DNA from: Actinoplanes teichomyceticus ATCC 31121
GTDB lineage: Bacteria > Actinomycetota > Actinomycetes > Mycobacteriales > Micromonosporaceae
Length of the DNA: 64,000 nucleotides
Assembly: GCF_003711105.1 (NCBI RefSeq)
Contig: NZ_CP023865.1
Coordinates: forward strand, 3,435,001-3,499,000
Reading direction: 5' to 3'
Positions 53,314-61,581 of the stretch are shown here, piece by piece (positions within the stretch are counted from its first letter, which is position 1; the number at the start of each line of letters is the position of its first letter). The translations under genes were made by a program, and so were the position numbers. Under the pieces are notes generated by a model. The model was not told where the DNA came from and did no database searches. It was given only the letters and a program-made list of their open reading frames with translations.

Positions 53314-54653
53314 TCCCGCTCAGCCTCGAGGCGATCGCCGCTGTTGTCGGGGGGACGGTCGAGGGAGACCACACGGTGACGGTCACCGCGCCGGCCGTGC
53401 TCGACGGTCGGCAGGCCGAGCCGGGCGGCCTCTTCGTCGCCTTCGCCGGCGAGCACGTCGACGGCCACGACTACGCCGGCCAGGCCGGCCAGGCGGGCGC
53501 GGTCGCCGTGCTCGGCTCGCGGCCCACGGCGCTTCCCACCGTCGTCGTCGAAGACGCCCGGACCGCGCTGCAGGCCCTCGCCGCCGACGTCGTGGCGCGG
53601 CTGCGTGAACGGTTGACGCTCGTCGGGGTGACCGGCTCCCAGGGCAAGACGAGCACCAAGGACCTGCTGGCCGCCGTGCTGTCGAGCGCCGCGCCGACGA
53701 TCGCCACCAAGGGCAACCTCAACAACGAGCTCGGCGTGCCCCTCACCATGCTGCGCGCCGGTGCGGCCACCCGGTTCCTCGTCGTCGAGATGGGCGCCCG
53801 CCGCATCGGTGACCTCGCCAAGCTCACCGACCTGGTTCCGCTCGACGTCGCCGTCGTCCTCAACGTCGGCGAGGCCCACCTCGGCGTGTTCGGATCGCGT
53901 GCGGCCATCGCCGAGGGCAAGGGGGAGCTGGTACGAGGGCTGGTGCCCGGGGGTACCGCGATCCTCAACGCGGACGACCCCAGGGTGGTCGCGATGCGCT
54001 CGCTCACCGATGGCCCGGTGTTGACGTTCGGGCACGCGGAAGACGCGGATGTGCGGGTGCGCGACCTGACCCTGGACCGGCTCGGCCGACCGTCCTTCAC
54101 GCTGCGCACCGCGGACGCCACGGCCCGGGTCAAGTTGCCGATCGTGGGCGCCCACCAGGCACTCAACGCCGCAGCCGCGGTGGCGGCGGCGCTTTCCGCC
54201 GGCCTGACGCTCGACGCGGCCGCGGCGCCACTGGCCACCGCCTCACTGACGAGGTGGCGCTTGGAGCTACGTGACATCGCCGGCGGCGTGACACTGCTCA
54301 ACGACTCCTACAACGCCAGCCCCGGGTCGACGCGAGCCGCGCTGGACGCCCTGGCCGCGATCGAGGGTGGCCGCCGCGTCGCCGTCCTCGGCCAGATGCT
54401 GGAGCTGGGGGACGAGAGCGAGGCCGAGCACCGCGCCGTCGGGGAGTACGCCGCCGCCCGGGCCGACGTGGTGGTCACCGTCGGCGAGGCGGTTCGTCCG
54501 CTTGCCGTCGGCGCGGGGGAGCGGGCGGTGGCAGTGGCGGACAACGGCGCGGCCGTCGATTGGCTTCGTGGCCACCTCGCCCCCGGCGATGTGGTGCTCG
54601 TCAAGGCATCCCGTGGGGCGCGCCTCGATGAAGTCGCCGCCGCGCTGTCCTAG
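53310..54653 (+). CDS. murF2: MurF-type D-Ala-D-Lac adding ligase of the resistance locus
   Basis: The product has 447 aa. Mur ligase features: [13 protein letters not shown] (P-loop, about 107), [24 protein letters not shown], and the C-terminal [16 protein letters not shown]. MurF joins a dipeptide to UDP-MurNAc-tripeptide. A second copy beside vanHAX in glycopeptide producers is thought to accept D-Ala-D-Lac well. It has its own VanR-type cassette and precedes vanH by about 200 bp. The assignment as a second copy assumes a housekeeping murF elsewhere in the genome. Confidence 0.9.
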   Translation: MIPLSLEAIAAVVGGTVEGDHTVTVTAPAVLDGRQAEPGGLFVAFAGEHVDGHDYAGQAGQAGAVAVLGSRPTALPTVVVEDARTALQALAADVVARLRERLTLVGVTGSQGKTSTKDLLAAVLSSAAPTIATKGNLNNELGVPLTMLRAGAATRFLVVEMGARRIGDLAKLTDLVPLDVAVVLNVGEAHLGVFGSRAAIAEGKGELVRGLVPGGTAILNADDPRVVAMRSLTDGPVLTFGHAEDADVRVRDLTLDRLGRPSFTLRTADATARVKLPIVGAHQALNAAAAVAAALSAGLTLDAAAAPLATASLTRWRLELRDIAGGVTLLNDSYNASPGSTRAALDALAAIEGGRRVAVLGQMLELGDESEAEHRAVGEYAAARADVVVTVGEAVRPLAVGAGERAVAVADNGAAVDWLRGHLAPGDVVLVKASRGARLDEVAAALS

Positions 54654-54787
54654 CCGTGGCCGCCGCGGCGATTCATGTGGCGCCGGGGCAGCGCGGACGC
54701 CATCCGTCCCGTAACGTGGATTTCCACTACGCGTGGTGCGGGCTTCCTTGACAATCAGTTGACATATCGCGCCGCGGGCCCCTCCGA

Positions 54788-54869
54788 CGTATCGTCGGCA
54801 TATCCAAAACCGCATACGTGCTCGCAACACCACCTTCCCTTGACTGGGCGCATGGGTTACAGCGAACCA
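54788..54869 (+). promoter_or_regulatory. VanR-type promoter cassette, copy 2 (vanHAX)
   Basis: This copy has TATCGTCGGCATA (54790-54802), CGCATACG (54811-54818), then TTGACT (54840-54845) and the vanH ATG at 54852, again 6 nt after the hexamer. The distance from GCATA to TTGACT is 42 nt, identical to copy 1. Confidence 0.7.
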
Positions 54870-55892
54870 GTACGAGCAGCGGCCCCCCGCACCCGATCGC
54901 TGGCCTCGTCGTCCTCCCCGGTCGTTCCGGCAACGGGGATCACGATCTATGGATGCGGCCCGGATGAGGCCGCCCTGTTCCGTGAGCTGGCGCCTCGCTT
55001 CGGCGTACTGCCGATCATCACGGAAGCGGCGGTATCCGAGGCCAATGTGAATCTGGCATCCGGAAATCGATGCATCAGCGTCGGGCATAAGACTCAGATC
55101 ACGAATGGCACGCTTCTCGCGCTGAGCCGATCCGGTGTGAAATACATCTCTACGCGGAGCATAGGCTACAACCACATCGATGTGGCGTATGCGCAGAGCG
55201 TGGGTATCTCCGTCGGCAACGTCGCCTACTCGCCGGACAGCGTGGCCGATTACACGCTGATGCTGATGCTGATGGCCGTACGCCATATGAAAGCCATGAT
55301 CCGCCGCGCGGACGTTCACGATTATCGATTGAACGACGTGCGCGGGAAGGAACTGCGCGATCTGACCGTCGGGGTGGTCGGGACGGGGCGTATCGGTTCG
55401 GCCGTCATGGACCGGCTGTGGGGTTTCGGCTGCCGTGTGCTCGCCTACGACAATCGACGTTCGGATTCCGCTCATTATGTTCCGCTCGATGATTTGGTGC
55501 GGCAGAGCGACATCGTCACACTTCACACCCCGCTCACCGCGGCCACGCACCATCTTCTCAACCAGGACCGTATCGCGCAGATGAGGAACGGTGCGTTCGT
55601 CATCAACACCGGGCGCGGTTCGCTTATCGACACCGAGGCCCTCGTCGCAGCGCTGGAAAGCGACAAACTGGGTGGCGCGGCGCTCGATGTCCTGGAAGGG
55701 GAGGAGGGGGTATTCTATGCCGACTGCCGTAACAAGCTCATTGAGAGCAAGGCGCTGTTACGGCTACAGGAAATGCCCAATGTGATCATCAGCCCGCACA
55801 TGGCCTACTACACGGACCATGCGCTCAGCGACACTGTCGAGAACAGTCTCGTCAACTGCATGAACTTCGAGAGGGAACAACAGCATGGGTAA
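54852..55892 (+). CDS. vanH: D-lactate dehydrogenase VanH
   Basis: The product has 346 aa. It has the NAD-binding GVVGTGRIGSAV, the loop NTGRGSLIDTEAL and the acidic LDVLEGEEG, with catalytic Arg/Glu/His of the D-2-hydroxyacid dehydrogenases in place. It reduces pyruvate to D-lactate for VanA. The enzyme fold begins at ITIYGCGPDEAAL near residue 30; the first ~29 residues (MGYSEPV...) are a non-homologous extension dictated by the start codon inside the promoter cassette, and no other standard start lies between. It overlaps vanA by 8 nt. Confidence 0.93.
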   Translation: MGYSEPVRAAAPRTRSLASSSSPVVPATGITIYGCGPDEAALFRELAPRFGVLPIITEAAVSEANVNLASGNRCISVGHKTQITNGTLLALSRSGVKYISTRSIGYNHIDVAYAQSVGISVGNVAYSPDSVADYTLMLMLMAVRHMKAMIRRADVHDYRLNDVRGKELRDLTVGVVGTGRIGSAVMDRLWGFGCRVLAYDNRRSDSAHYVPLDDLVRQSDIVTLHTPLTAATHHLLNQDRIAQMRNGAFVINTGRGSLIDTEALVAALESDKLGGAALDVLEGEEGVFYADCRNKLIESKALLRLQEMPNVIISPHMAYYTDHALSDTVENSLVNCMNFEREQQHG

Positions 55893-56922
55893 GTTGAAGA
55901 TCGGCATCATCTTCGGCGGCGTCTCCGAAGAGCACCCCGTCTCGATCAAGTCCGCGCAGGAGGTCGCCAAGAGCCTGGACGCCGAGAAGTACGAGCCGTA
56001 CTGGATCGGCATCACGAAGGACGGCGCCTGGCGGCTGTGCGACGGCCCGGGCGCGGACTGGGAGATCAGCAGCGCCCGGCCGGCCATGCTGTCGCCGGAC
56101 CGCAACGTCCACGGGCTGCTGGTCCAGGAGGACGGCCGGTACCGGGAGATCCGCCTGGACGTCGTGCTGCCGGTTCTGCACGGCAAGCTGGGCGAGGACG
56201 GCGCGATGCAGGGCCTGTTCGAGCTGTCCGGCATCCCCTACGTCGGCTGTGACGTGCAGAGCTCCGCGGTCTGCATGGACAAGTCGCTGACCTACGCCGT
56301 GGTCAGCAGCGCGGGCATCGCGACGCCGCGGTTCTGGGTCGTCACGCCGGACGAGGCGCCGGACCCCGCGCAGCTCACCTACCCGGTCTTCGTGAAGCCG
56401 GCCCGCTCGGGCTCCTCCTTCGGCGTCACCAAGGTGTCGACCGAGCAGGAGCTGAAGGCCGCGCTGGAGACCGCGCGGGAGTTCGACTCGAAGGTGCTGA
56501 TCGAAGAGGCCGTGGTCGGCAGCGAGATCGGTTGCGCCATCATGGGCAACGACCCGGACCTGGTCGCCGGCGAGGTGGACCGGGTCGCCCTGTCCCACGG
56601 CTTCTTCCGGATCCACCAGGAGAGCGAGCCGGAGCGCGGTTCCGAGAACTCGACCTTCATCTGTCCCGCCGACATCCCGGCCGAGGCGCGCTCGCTGGTC
56701 CAGGAGACGGCGAAGGCCATCTACCGTGCTCTGGGATGCCGCGGGATCGCCCGGGTGGACATGTTCCTCAAGGAGGACGGAACAGTTGTCCTCAACGAGG
56801 TCAACACCCTGCCCGGCCTGACCTCGTACAGCCGTTACCCGCGCATGATGGCGGCTGCCGGGATTCCGCTCTCCGCGGTGATCGACCAGATCGTGTCGCT
56901 GGCCCTGCCGGGGGACATCTGA
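55885..56922 (+). CDS. vanA: D-alanine:D-lactate ligase VanA
   Basis: The product has 345 aa. ATP-grasp ligase with IIFGGVSEEHPVS, VLPVLHGKLGEDGAMQG, FVKPARSGSSFGV and NEVNTLPGLTSYSRYP. The omega loop has FRIHQE with its His at residue 244 by my count, the residue that selects D-lactate over D-alanine in VanA enzymes. It makes D-Ala-D-Lac, which lowers glycopeptide binding to the cell wall precursors. It overlaps vanX as TGATG. Confidence 0.95.
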   Translation: MGKLKIGIIFGGVSEEHPVSIKSAQEVAKSLDAEKYEPYWIGITKDGAWRLCDGPGADWEISSARPAMLSPDRNVHGLLVQEDGRYREIRLDVVLPVLHGKLGEDGAMQGLFELSGIPYVGCDVQSSAVCMDKSLTYAVVSSAGIATPRFWVVTPDEAPDPAQLTYPVFVKPARSGSSFGVTKVSTEQELKAALETAREFDSKVLIEEAVVGSEIGCAIMGNDPDLVAGEVDRVALSHGFFRIHQESEPERGSENSTFICPADIPAEARSLVQETAKAIYRALGCRGIARVDMFLKEDGTVVLNEVNTLPGLTSYSRYPRMMAAAGIPLSAVIDQIVSLALPGDI

Positions 56923-57530
56923 TGAAAGACGACTTCGCGTTCGTGGACGAGCTCGTGCCAGGCATACGCTGGGATGCCAAGTACGCCACCTGGGACAATT
57001 TCACCGGCAAGCCGGTGGACGGTTACGTTGCGAATCGGATCGTCGGAACGAAGGCGTTGTGCGCTGCCCTGGCGCGCGCCCAGGAAGAGGCCGAGACGCT
57101 TGGCTTCGGTCTGCTTCTCTGGGATGGGTATCGGCCGCAACGCGCCGTGGACTGCTTCATGCGCTGGGCGGAGCAGCCGGAGGACGGCCGCAAGAAGCTG
57201 CGGCACTACCCGAACATCGGCAGGCCCGAGATGTTCGAGAAGGGGTATGTCGCCACCAAGTCCGGTCACAGCCGCGGCAGCACCGTCGACTTGACGCTCT
57301 ACAACCTTGCCACCGGCGAACTGGCGTCGATGGGCGGCGACCACGACCTGATGGATCCGATCTCCCACCACGGGGCCAGCGGAATCACGCCGATCGAAGC
57401 GAAGAACCGTGAATACCTCTGCTCGATCATGGAGGGCTGCGGATTCGCCAGGTACGACTACGAGTGGTGGCACTACACCCTGAAGAACGAACCCTATCCC
57501 GACACATATTTTGATTTTCCGATCGTGTAG
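56922..57530 (+). CDS. vanX: D-Ala-D-Ala dipeptidase VanX
   Basis: The product has 202 aa, the usual VanX length. Zinc ligands His116 (SGHSRGSTVD), Asp123 and the EWWHY pair (Glu, His) are present, with the substrate Arg in GYRPQ. It removes native D-Ala-D-Ala so that only D-Ala-D-Lac precursors are made. It ends the vanHAX operon. Confidence 0.95.
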   Translation: MKDDFAFVDELVPGIRWDAKYATWDNFTGKPVDGYVANRIVGTKALCAALARAQEEAETLGFGLLLWDGYRPQRAVDCFMRWAEQPEDGRKKLRHYPNIGRPEMFEKGYVATKSGHSRGSTVDLTLYNLATGELASMGGDHDLMDPISHHGASGITPIEAKNREYLCSIMEGCGFARYDYEWWHYTLKNEPYPDTYFDFPIV

Positions 57531-58291
57531 TTGATGCCCGGGCAGGAAGGGGAGTCGCGCCGGAGATCCGTCTTCGTCCGGCGTCCGCGGTGTGGGGAAA
57601 GACCATCGTGACCCGGGGCGTGACGCTCCTTTCCGCCGGCGGCGGCTGCTGCCGGATCTTCTCCCGTCCCGGCCGCTGCCGTGCACACCGACCCGGGACC
57701 TGCTGCGAACGCCCGGCCGGCGTGACTCGGTGCGGGCGGGCCGGGGTCCTCGGCCGCGGTCCGCGGCAGCCGGGCGATTCCTGGCCGGTGTCGCTGTTGT
57801 GACGCTGGTCATGAGGGTGGGCGGGATCTGACGGTGCCCGGCACCGGCGGCTTGTCCCTGGCAGCGGCGCGCTCGCCGGAGGTGACCGGCTCGACACCGC
57901 GCCGGTCACCGGCCGGGTGGCAGAGCCCGTGCGTGTGCGGCGGCTACCTGACCAGGAGGGCAGGCAACCGCTGAGGCTCACCAGGGGAGGGACCGGCTCG
58001 GCGATCCGGATGTGTCGGACGATGCTCGTGCTCGGCCCGGCCGGCGGGAACCCTGCCTCACCCGGTGAGGCCTGCCCGAACTCGCTGCCGCTCTCCGCGC
58101 ACACGGGCATCAAGACCCGGGGCCTGGACGGCCTGGAACAACGACGCGAACGCGCCCGGATGCGCTCCGAACTCCAACACCGATGGGGTCAGACCCCGGC
58201 ACGGGCGGCGGCCCGACCAACACCGTCGAGGTTTCCGGTCAGAGCACCAGACGTCAGGGTGTCCGCTGCGCGCCGGCGCGGAGGGCTGCGC
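57531..58291. other. 761-bp stretch after vanX without a supported gene
   Basis: I see no frame with homology or good coding bias. A perfect 10-bp inverted repeat GGTGACCGGC/GCCGGTCACC (57881-57890 and 57901-57910) could terminate vanHAX, though it lies about 350 bp past the stop. The rest may be decayed sequence. Confidence 0.45.
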
Positions 58292-58831
58292 CTACTTTCG
58301 CACGCGGAAGCGCAGCATCGTGACGGCGCCGGACCGGGTGTTGCTGAGAGGTTCCAGGTCGATCCTGTCGAGGCTTGGGGGCGAGAAGCGGACACCGTCG
58401 CCGAGCAGCACCGGTACGACATACACCAGGATCTCGTCGACGAGCCCGCGCCGCAGGCACTGGGCGGCCACGTCAGCACCGAGGATTTCCAAGTTCTTGC
58501 CGCCCGCGGCGCTGCGTGCCGTGGCAACGGCTTCCTCGATGTCACAGCTGAGGAACGTGACGGCAGGGTCCGGCTCGTGGGGAGGCTCGTGCGTGAGGAC
58601 GAACTGTGCTCCCCCGTCGTAGGGGGTGCCCTGGCCGGCCATACGCTTGGCGACCTCGTACGTGCCTCGGCCGATGAGCATGGCGCCCGTGGACGCCATA
58701 ACCTCCGGGAACATGTCCCCAGTCAGGTATTCGAAGATCCAGTCCATCGCGTGGCCGGGACCGGCGATGAACCCGTCCAGCGACATCGCCCTGTTCACGA
58801 CCACTTTGCCGGCGCCGCTCACATCGCTCAT
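58292..58831 (-). CDS. RibD C-terminal/DHFR-like reductase
   Basis: The product has 179 aa from ATG 58831, with GGAGAAG 4 nt upstream. It has the family blocks VVNRAMSLDGFIAGPG, AMLIGRGTYEVAKRM and LEILGADVAAQCLRRGLVDEI. These small NADPH-binding proteins are common and mostly uncharacterised. It sits between vanX and vanS with no obvious role in glycopeptide resistance and is probably an insertion. Confidence 0.85.
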   Translation of the reverse strand: MSDVSGAGKVVVNRAMSLDGFIAGPGHAMDWIFEYLTGDMFPEVMASTGAMLIGRGTYEVAKRMAGQGTPYDGGAQFVLTHEPPHEPDPAVTFLSCDIEEAVATARSAAGGKNLEILGADVAAQCLRRGLVDEILVYVVPVLLGDGVRFSPPSLDRIDLEPLSNTRSGAVTMLRFRVRK

Positions 58832-58943
58832 GCGTCTTCTCCAAGGATTTGGGAGCCGAGGGCCGGATGACAGTGCGGTTGCTGGGGAACGGATGCCGCC
58901 CGGCCCGGGACTCGGAACCCGACCGGGAGCCGCGGTGGGCGGT

Positions 58944-60050
58944 TCAGTTTCTCGGAGGCGTTGTCGCGGCTGGCAGCTGCACCGTGACGTGCAGGCCGCC
59001 TCCAGCGCGCGGGGCGGTGGTGAGTGTTCCGTCGTGCGCGTGGGCGATGCTCTTGACGATCGCCAGGCCGAGGCCGACACCTGCATGATCGTGGTGTATG
59101 CGCTCGGTGCCGCGCTGGAACGGTTCGGTGAGTGTCGAGACCAGCTGTGCGGAGAGCTGCTCGCCGGTGTTTTCCACGGTGAGGGTCACACTCTTGGGAT
59201 GGACGCTGGTCGTGACCCACACGATGCGCTCTTCCGCCACGTTATGCACGATCGCGTTGTGCAAGAGGTTGATCGTCATTTGTAACAGCAGGGCACGTGA
59301 GCCGACGGTCGGGGTGATGTCGCCGGAGGCTTCGATGGTGACGCCGTGCTTCTCCGCCAGCGGTAGGAGCGTCTCGATGGCTTCTTCGACGTTCAGCGAC
59401 AGGTCGACATACTCGCGCTTGAACGATCGCCGGTCGGCGCGGCTCAGCAGAAGCAGTGCCTCGGTGAGGTCGATTGCCCGGGTGTTGACGGTGTGAAGGC
59501 GACCGATGAGCTCGTGGGTGCTTCGTGCCGGGTCGGTGCGGGCGACGTCGAGAAGCGTTTTCGTGATCGCCAGCGGCGTACGCAGCTCGTGAGAGGCGTT
59601 GGCTGCGAATCTCTGGTGCTCGGCGATGTGTGCTTCGAGTCGCGTCAGCATGATGTCGAAGGCGTCGGCGAGCTCGCGGAACTCATCCTTGCGGCCATCC
59701 AACTCGATGCGGTGCGAGAGCGAACCGTTCGCGGCCATGCGGGTGGCCTCTGTGATGCGGGTCAGAGGAGCGAGCATCCGACCGGCCAGAAGCCACCCGC
59801 CGAGCAGGCCGAACACCAGTAGGAACAGCAGGACTCCGGCCGTCGCCGGGGCGAAGGCGTGCAAGACGATGGTCTTGATGGGCACGAGACCACGACTGCT
59901 CATCGCGGTGTCCGGTAGGCCGCGCAGGAGGTACACCCACACGGTGGCGAGCAACGAGGCGCCGGCGAGCATGAGGAAGCCGGCGTAGCTCAACGTGAGT
60001 TTGAGGCGCACGCTCAAGCCGGGGGCTCGGTCCACGGTCTCTTCACGCAC
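58944..60050 (-). CDS. vanS: Glycopeptide-resistance sensor kinase VanS
   Basis: The product has 368 aa, overlapping vanR by 8 nt. Two membrane helices (about 20-43 and 62-90) enclose a very short loop of roughly 20 aa, like the Streptomyces-type VanS rather than the enterococcal form. HAMP follows, then HisKA with NASHELRTPLAI (His154), NLLHNAIVHN and VGLGLAIVKS. It should phosphorylate VanR in response to the antibiotic or to a lipid II complex. Whether it is inducible or constitutive cannot be read from sequence. Confidence 0.92.
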   Translation of the reverse strand: MREETVDRAPGLSVRLKLTLSYAGFLMLAGASLLATVWVYLLRGLPDTAMSSRGLVPIKTIVLHAFAPATAGVLLFLLVFGLLGGWLLAGRMLAPLTRITEATRMAANGSLSHRIELDGRKDEFRELADAFDIMLTRLEAHIAEHQRFAANASHELRTPLAITKTLLDVARTDPARSTHELIGRLHTVNTRAIDLTEALLLLSRADRRSFKREYVDLSLNVEEAIETLLPLAEKHGVTIEASGDITPTVGSRALLLQMTINLLHNAIVHNVAEERIVWVTTSVHPKSVTLTVENTGEQLSAQLVSTLTEPFQRGTERIHHDHAGVGLGLAIVKSIAHAHDGTLTTAPRAGGGLHVTVQLPAATTPPRN

Positions 60051-60723
60051 GCCCGCTGCCTGGTTGCGTGGTTATGCGATACCCGACGCCGGGCACGGTG
60101 GCGATGATCTGGGGCTCGCCGAGCCGTTTGCGCAGGGCCGAAACGGTGATGCGGACGGCGTTGGTGAACGGGTCCGCGTTCTCGTCCCAAGCCCGTTCCA
60201 GCAGTTCCTCGGCGCTGACGACGCCGCCTTCGGCGGCTACGAGGACGGCGAGCACGGCGAACTGCTTCCGGGTCAGCGCGACGTAGCGGTCGTCGCGGTA
60301 GACCTCGCGGCGGAACGGGTCCAGTCGCAGGCCCGCGATCTCCCGTACAGGTGGCCTGCTGTAGGCGCGCCTGCGGTCGAGTGCCCTGAGCCTGAGCACG
60401 AGCTCCCGCAGTTCGAACGGCTTGGTGAGGTAGTCGTCGGCGCCGAGCTCGAACCCGGATGCTTTGTCGTCGAGCCGATCGGCAGCGGTGAGCATGAGGA
60501 TGGGCATACCGCTCCGGGAGGCGACGATGCGTTCGGCGATCTGATCACCCGAGGTGCCGGGGATGTCGCGGTCGAGGATGACGATGTCGTAGGCGTTCAC
60601 GCTCAGCATTTCCAGAGCGGTGTCACCGTCACCGGCGATGTCTGCCGCGATCGCTTCCAAACGGAGGCCATCCCGGATAGCCTCCGCCATGTAGGGTTCG
60701 TCCTCGACGATCAATACGCGCAT
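60043..60723 (-). CDS. vanR: Glycopeptide-resistance response regulator VanR
   Basis: The product has 226 aa. The receiver has EDE at 7-9, phospho-acceptor Asp51 in VILDRDIPG, and Lys in LTKPFE; the OmpR-type winged helix ends VPGVGYRITT. It should activate vanHAX and murF2 from the conserved cassettes. Its own start codon lies 6 nt after TAACAT on the minus strand (60735-60730), so it too appears leaderless and shares the cassette-3 operator region. Confidence 0.93.
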   Translation of the reverse strand: MRVLIVEDEPYMAEAIRDGLRLEAIAADIAGDGDTALEMLSVNAYDIVILDRDIPGTSGDQIAERIVASRSGMPILMLTAADRLDDKASGFELGADDYLTKPFELRELVLRLRALDRRRAYSRPPVREIAGLRLDPFRREVYRDDRYVALTRKQFAVLAVLVAAEGGVVSAEELLERAWDENADPFTNAVRITVSALRKRLGEPQIIATVPGVGYRITTQPGSGRA

Positions 60724-60735
60724 GCGCTGATGTTA
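60724..60735 (-). promoter_or_regulatory. Leaderless -10 box of vanR
   Basis: TAACAT (minus strand, 60735-60730) matches the T-A-N-N-N-T -10 consensus and is followed by exactly 6 nt before ATG 60723. Transcription would start at or next to the A of the start codon. The VanR-type block 60747-60774 lies just upstream. Confidence 0.6.
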
Positions 60736-60745
60736 CGAGCCGGCG

Positions 60746-60826
60746 CGTATTGTCGGCATACCGAAAATCGCATGCCTTGTAACGAGTCACGCTGCTGTGA
60801 CTGAGGACGTGGGCGACACTGGACCA
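60746..60826 (+). promoter_or_regulatory. VanR-type promoter cassette, copy 3 (divergent from vanR)
   Basis: This copy has TTGTCGGCATA (60750-60760), CGCATG (60769-60774), GTGACT (60797-60802) and GTG 60809, again 6 nt after the hexamer; the GCATA-to-hexamer distance is 41 nt, one less than in the other copies. It points right, away from vanR. The short frame that follows is not a recognisable gene. Confidence 0.6.
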
Positions 60827-61033
60827 GCACGGGCGACCAGTCTACCGCATCCGGGCCCCGCCCCCGCCGCGGGCCCCGCCGGTCCGCCGGCCGTCATCAT
60901 CCGATCCACCGGGGCCCCGAGCTGTCCGGGTGCCGCCGTCACCCCGGCGCGGGCGCCCGCCGATGGCGTCGCCCACGCTTCCTCCGCCCGAACGTGCTGC
61001 GGCACACCCCGATGCCGGTGGGGCGCCGGGTGA
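60809..61033 (+). pseudogene. Orphan frame behind VanR-type cassette 3
   Basis: GTG 60809 opens 74 codons (VGDTGPARATSLP...) with Pro/Ala-rich, non-homologous sequence. The start is analogous to those in copies 1 and 2. Either the original gene behind this promoter has decayed or the frame is only a leader. The interval 61034-61581 shows no supported gene before the glycosyltransferase. Confidence 0.35.
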
Positions 61034-61581
61034 GACAGCGGCGGGCCGGGATCGCCGCCACGCCGACCCGTGAGCAGGGCTCCGGGACGATGCGGCCACG
61101 GCGCTGGTCACCACGGCCCGCCGTCGGCTCGTCCAACCGCCCGATCGAGCGGCTGGACATCACCGCACACCGCGATCTCACCGGCGCATGTATTTCCGAG
61201 GTGGCTCGGCGCCGCCTGGCCTGCGTCCGCGAGGCGACCATCCCCTCGCCGCGGCCACCGACCGTCAGCGGACGGCCATGACGAGCATTCGCCTGCTGGT
61301 TCCCCGGCGGCGCCGGCGATACCGATCAACCGCGTCCACCGTCGAAGGTGGCGGCGTTCTGTACGCCTTGCCTGATTGTGGGTAAGAATGGCGGCGGCCG
61401 CTGAAGCCCGCGACGCGACGCCGTGTTTGACGACCGGTCGGGCGATGGAGGATGCCGACTTCCCGCGTATTTCAGATGCGAATTCCTCGCCGCAGTACCC
61501 GCTTCGTTCAAAAGTTCGGCGGAGCCGTGTCGGCCGATACCTAGCAGGGAGCTGAAAGGCTCCGTGGAAAAGGATGTGAAA

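Noticed and set aside
54788..54820. An exact 11-bp direct-repeat pattern for VanR in the upstream block.
   Set aside because: The two GCATA-like half-sites are 14 bp apart in all three copies; other 11-bp registers could be drawn but are weak, so I did not claim a repeat structure.
57531..58291. Several short frames after vanX as possible genes.
   Set aside because: They have poor coding bias, no RBS and no similarity to anything I recognise.
61423..61581. N-terminal extension of the glycosyltransferase by 53 codons.
   Set aside because: The sequence before MRVLFSSYG does not match the family, while ATG 61582 has a good RBS and gives the standard length.
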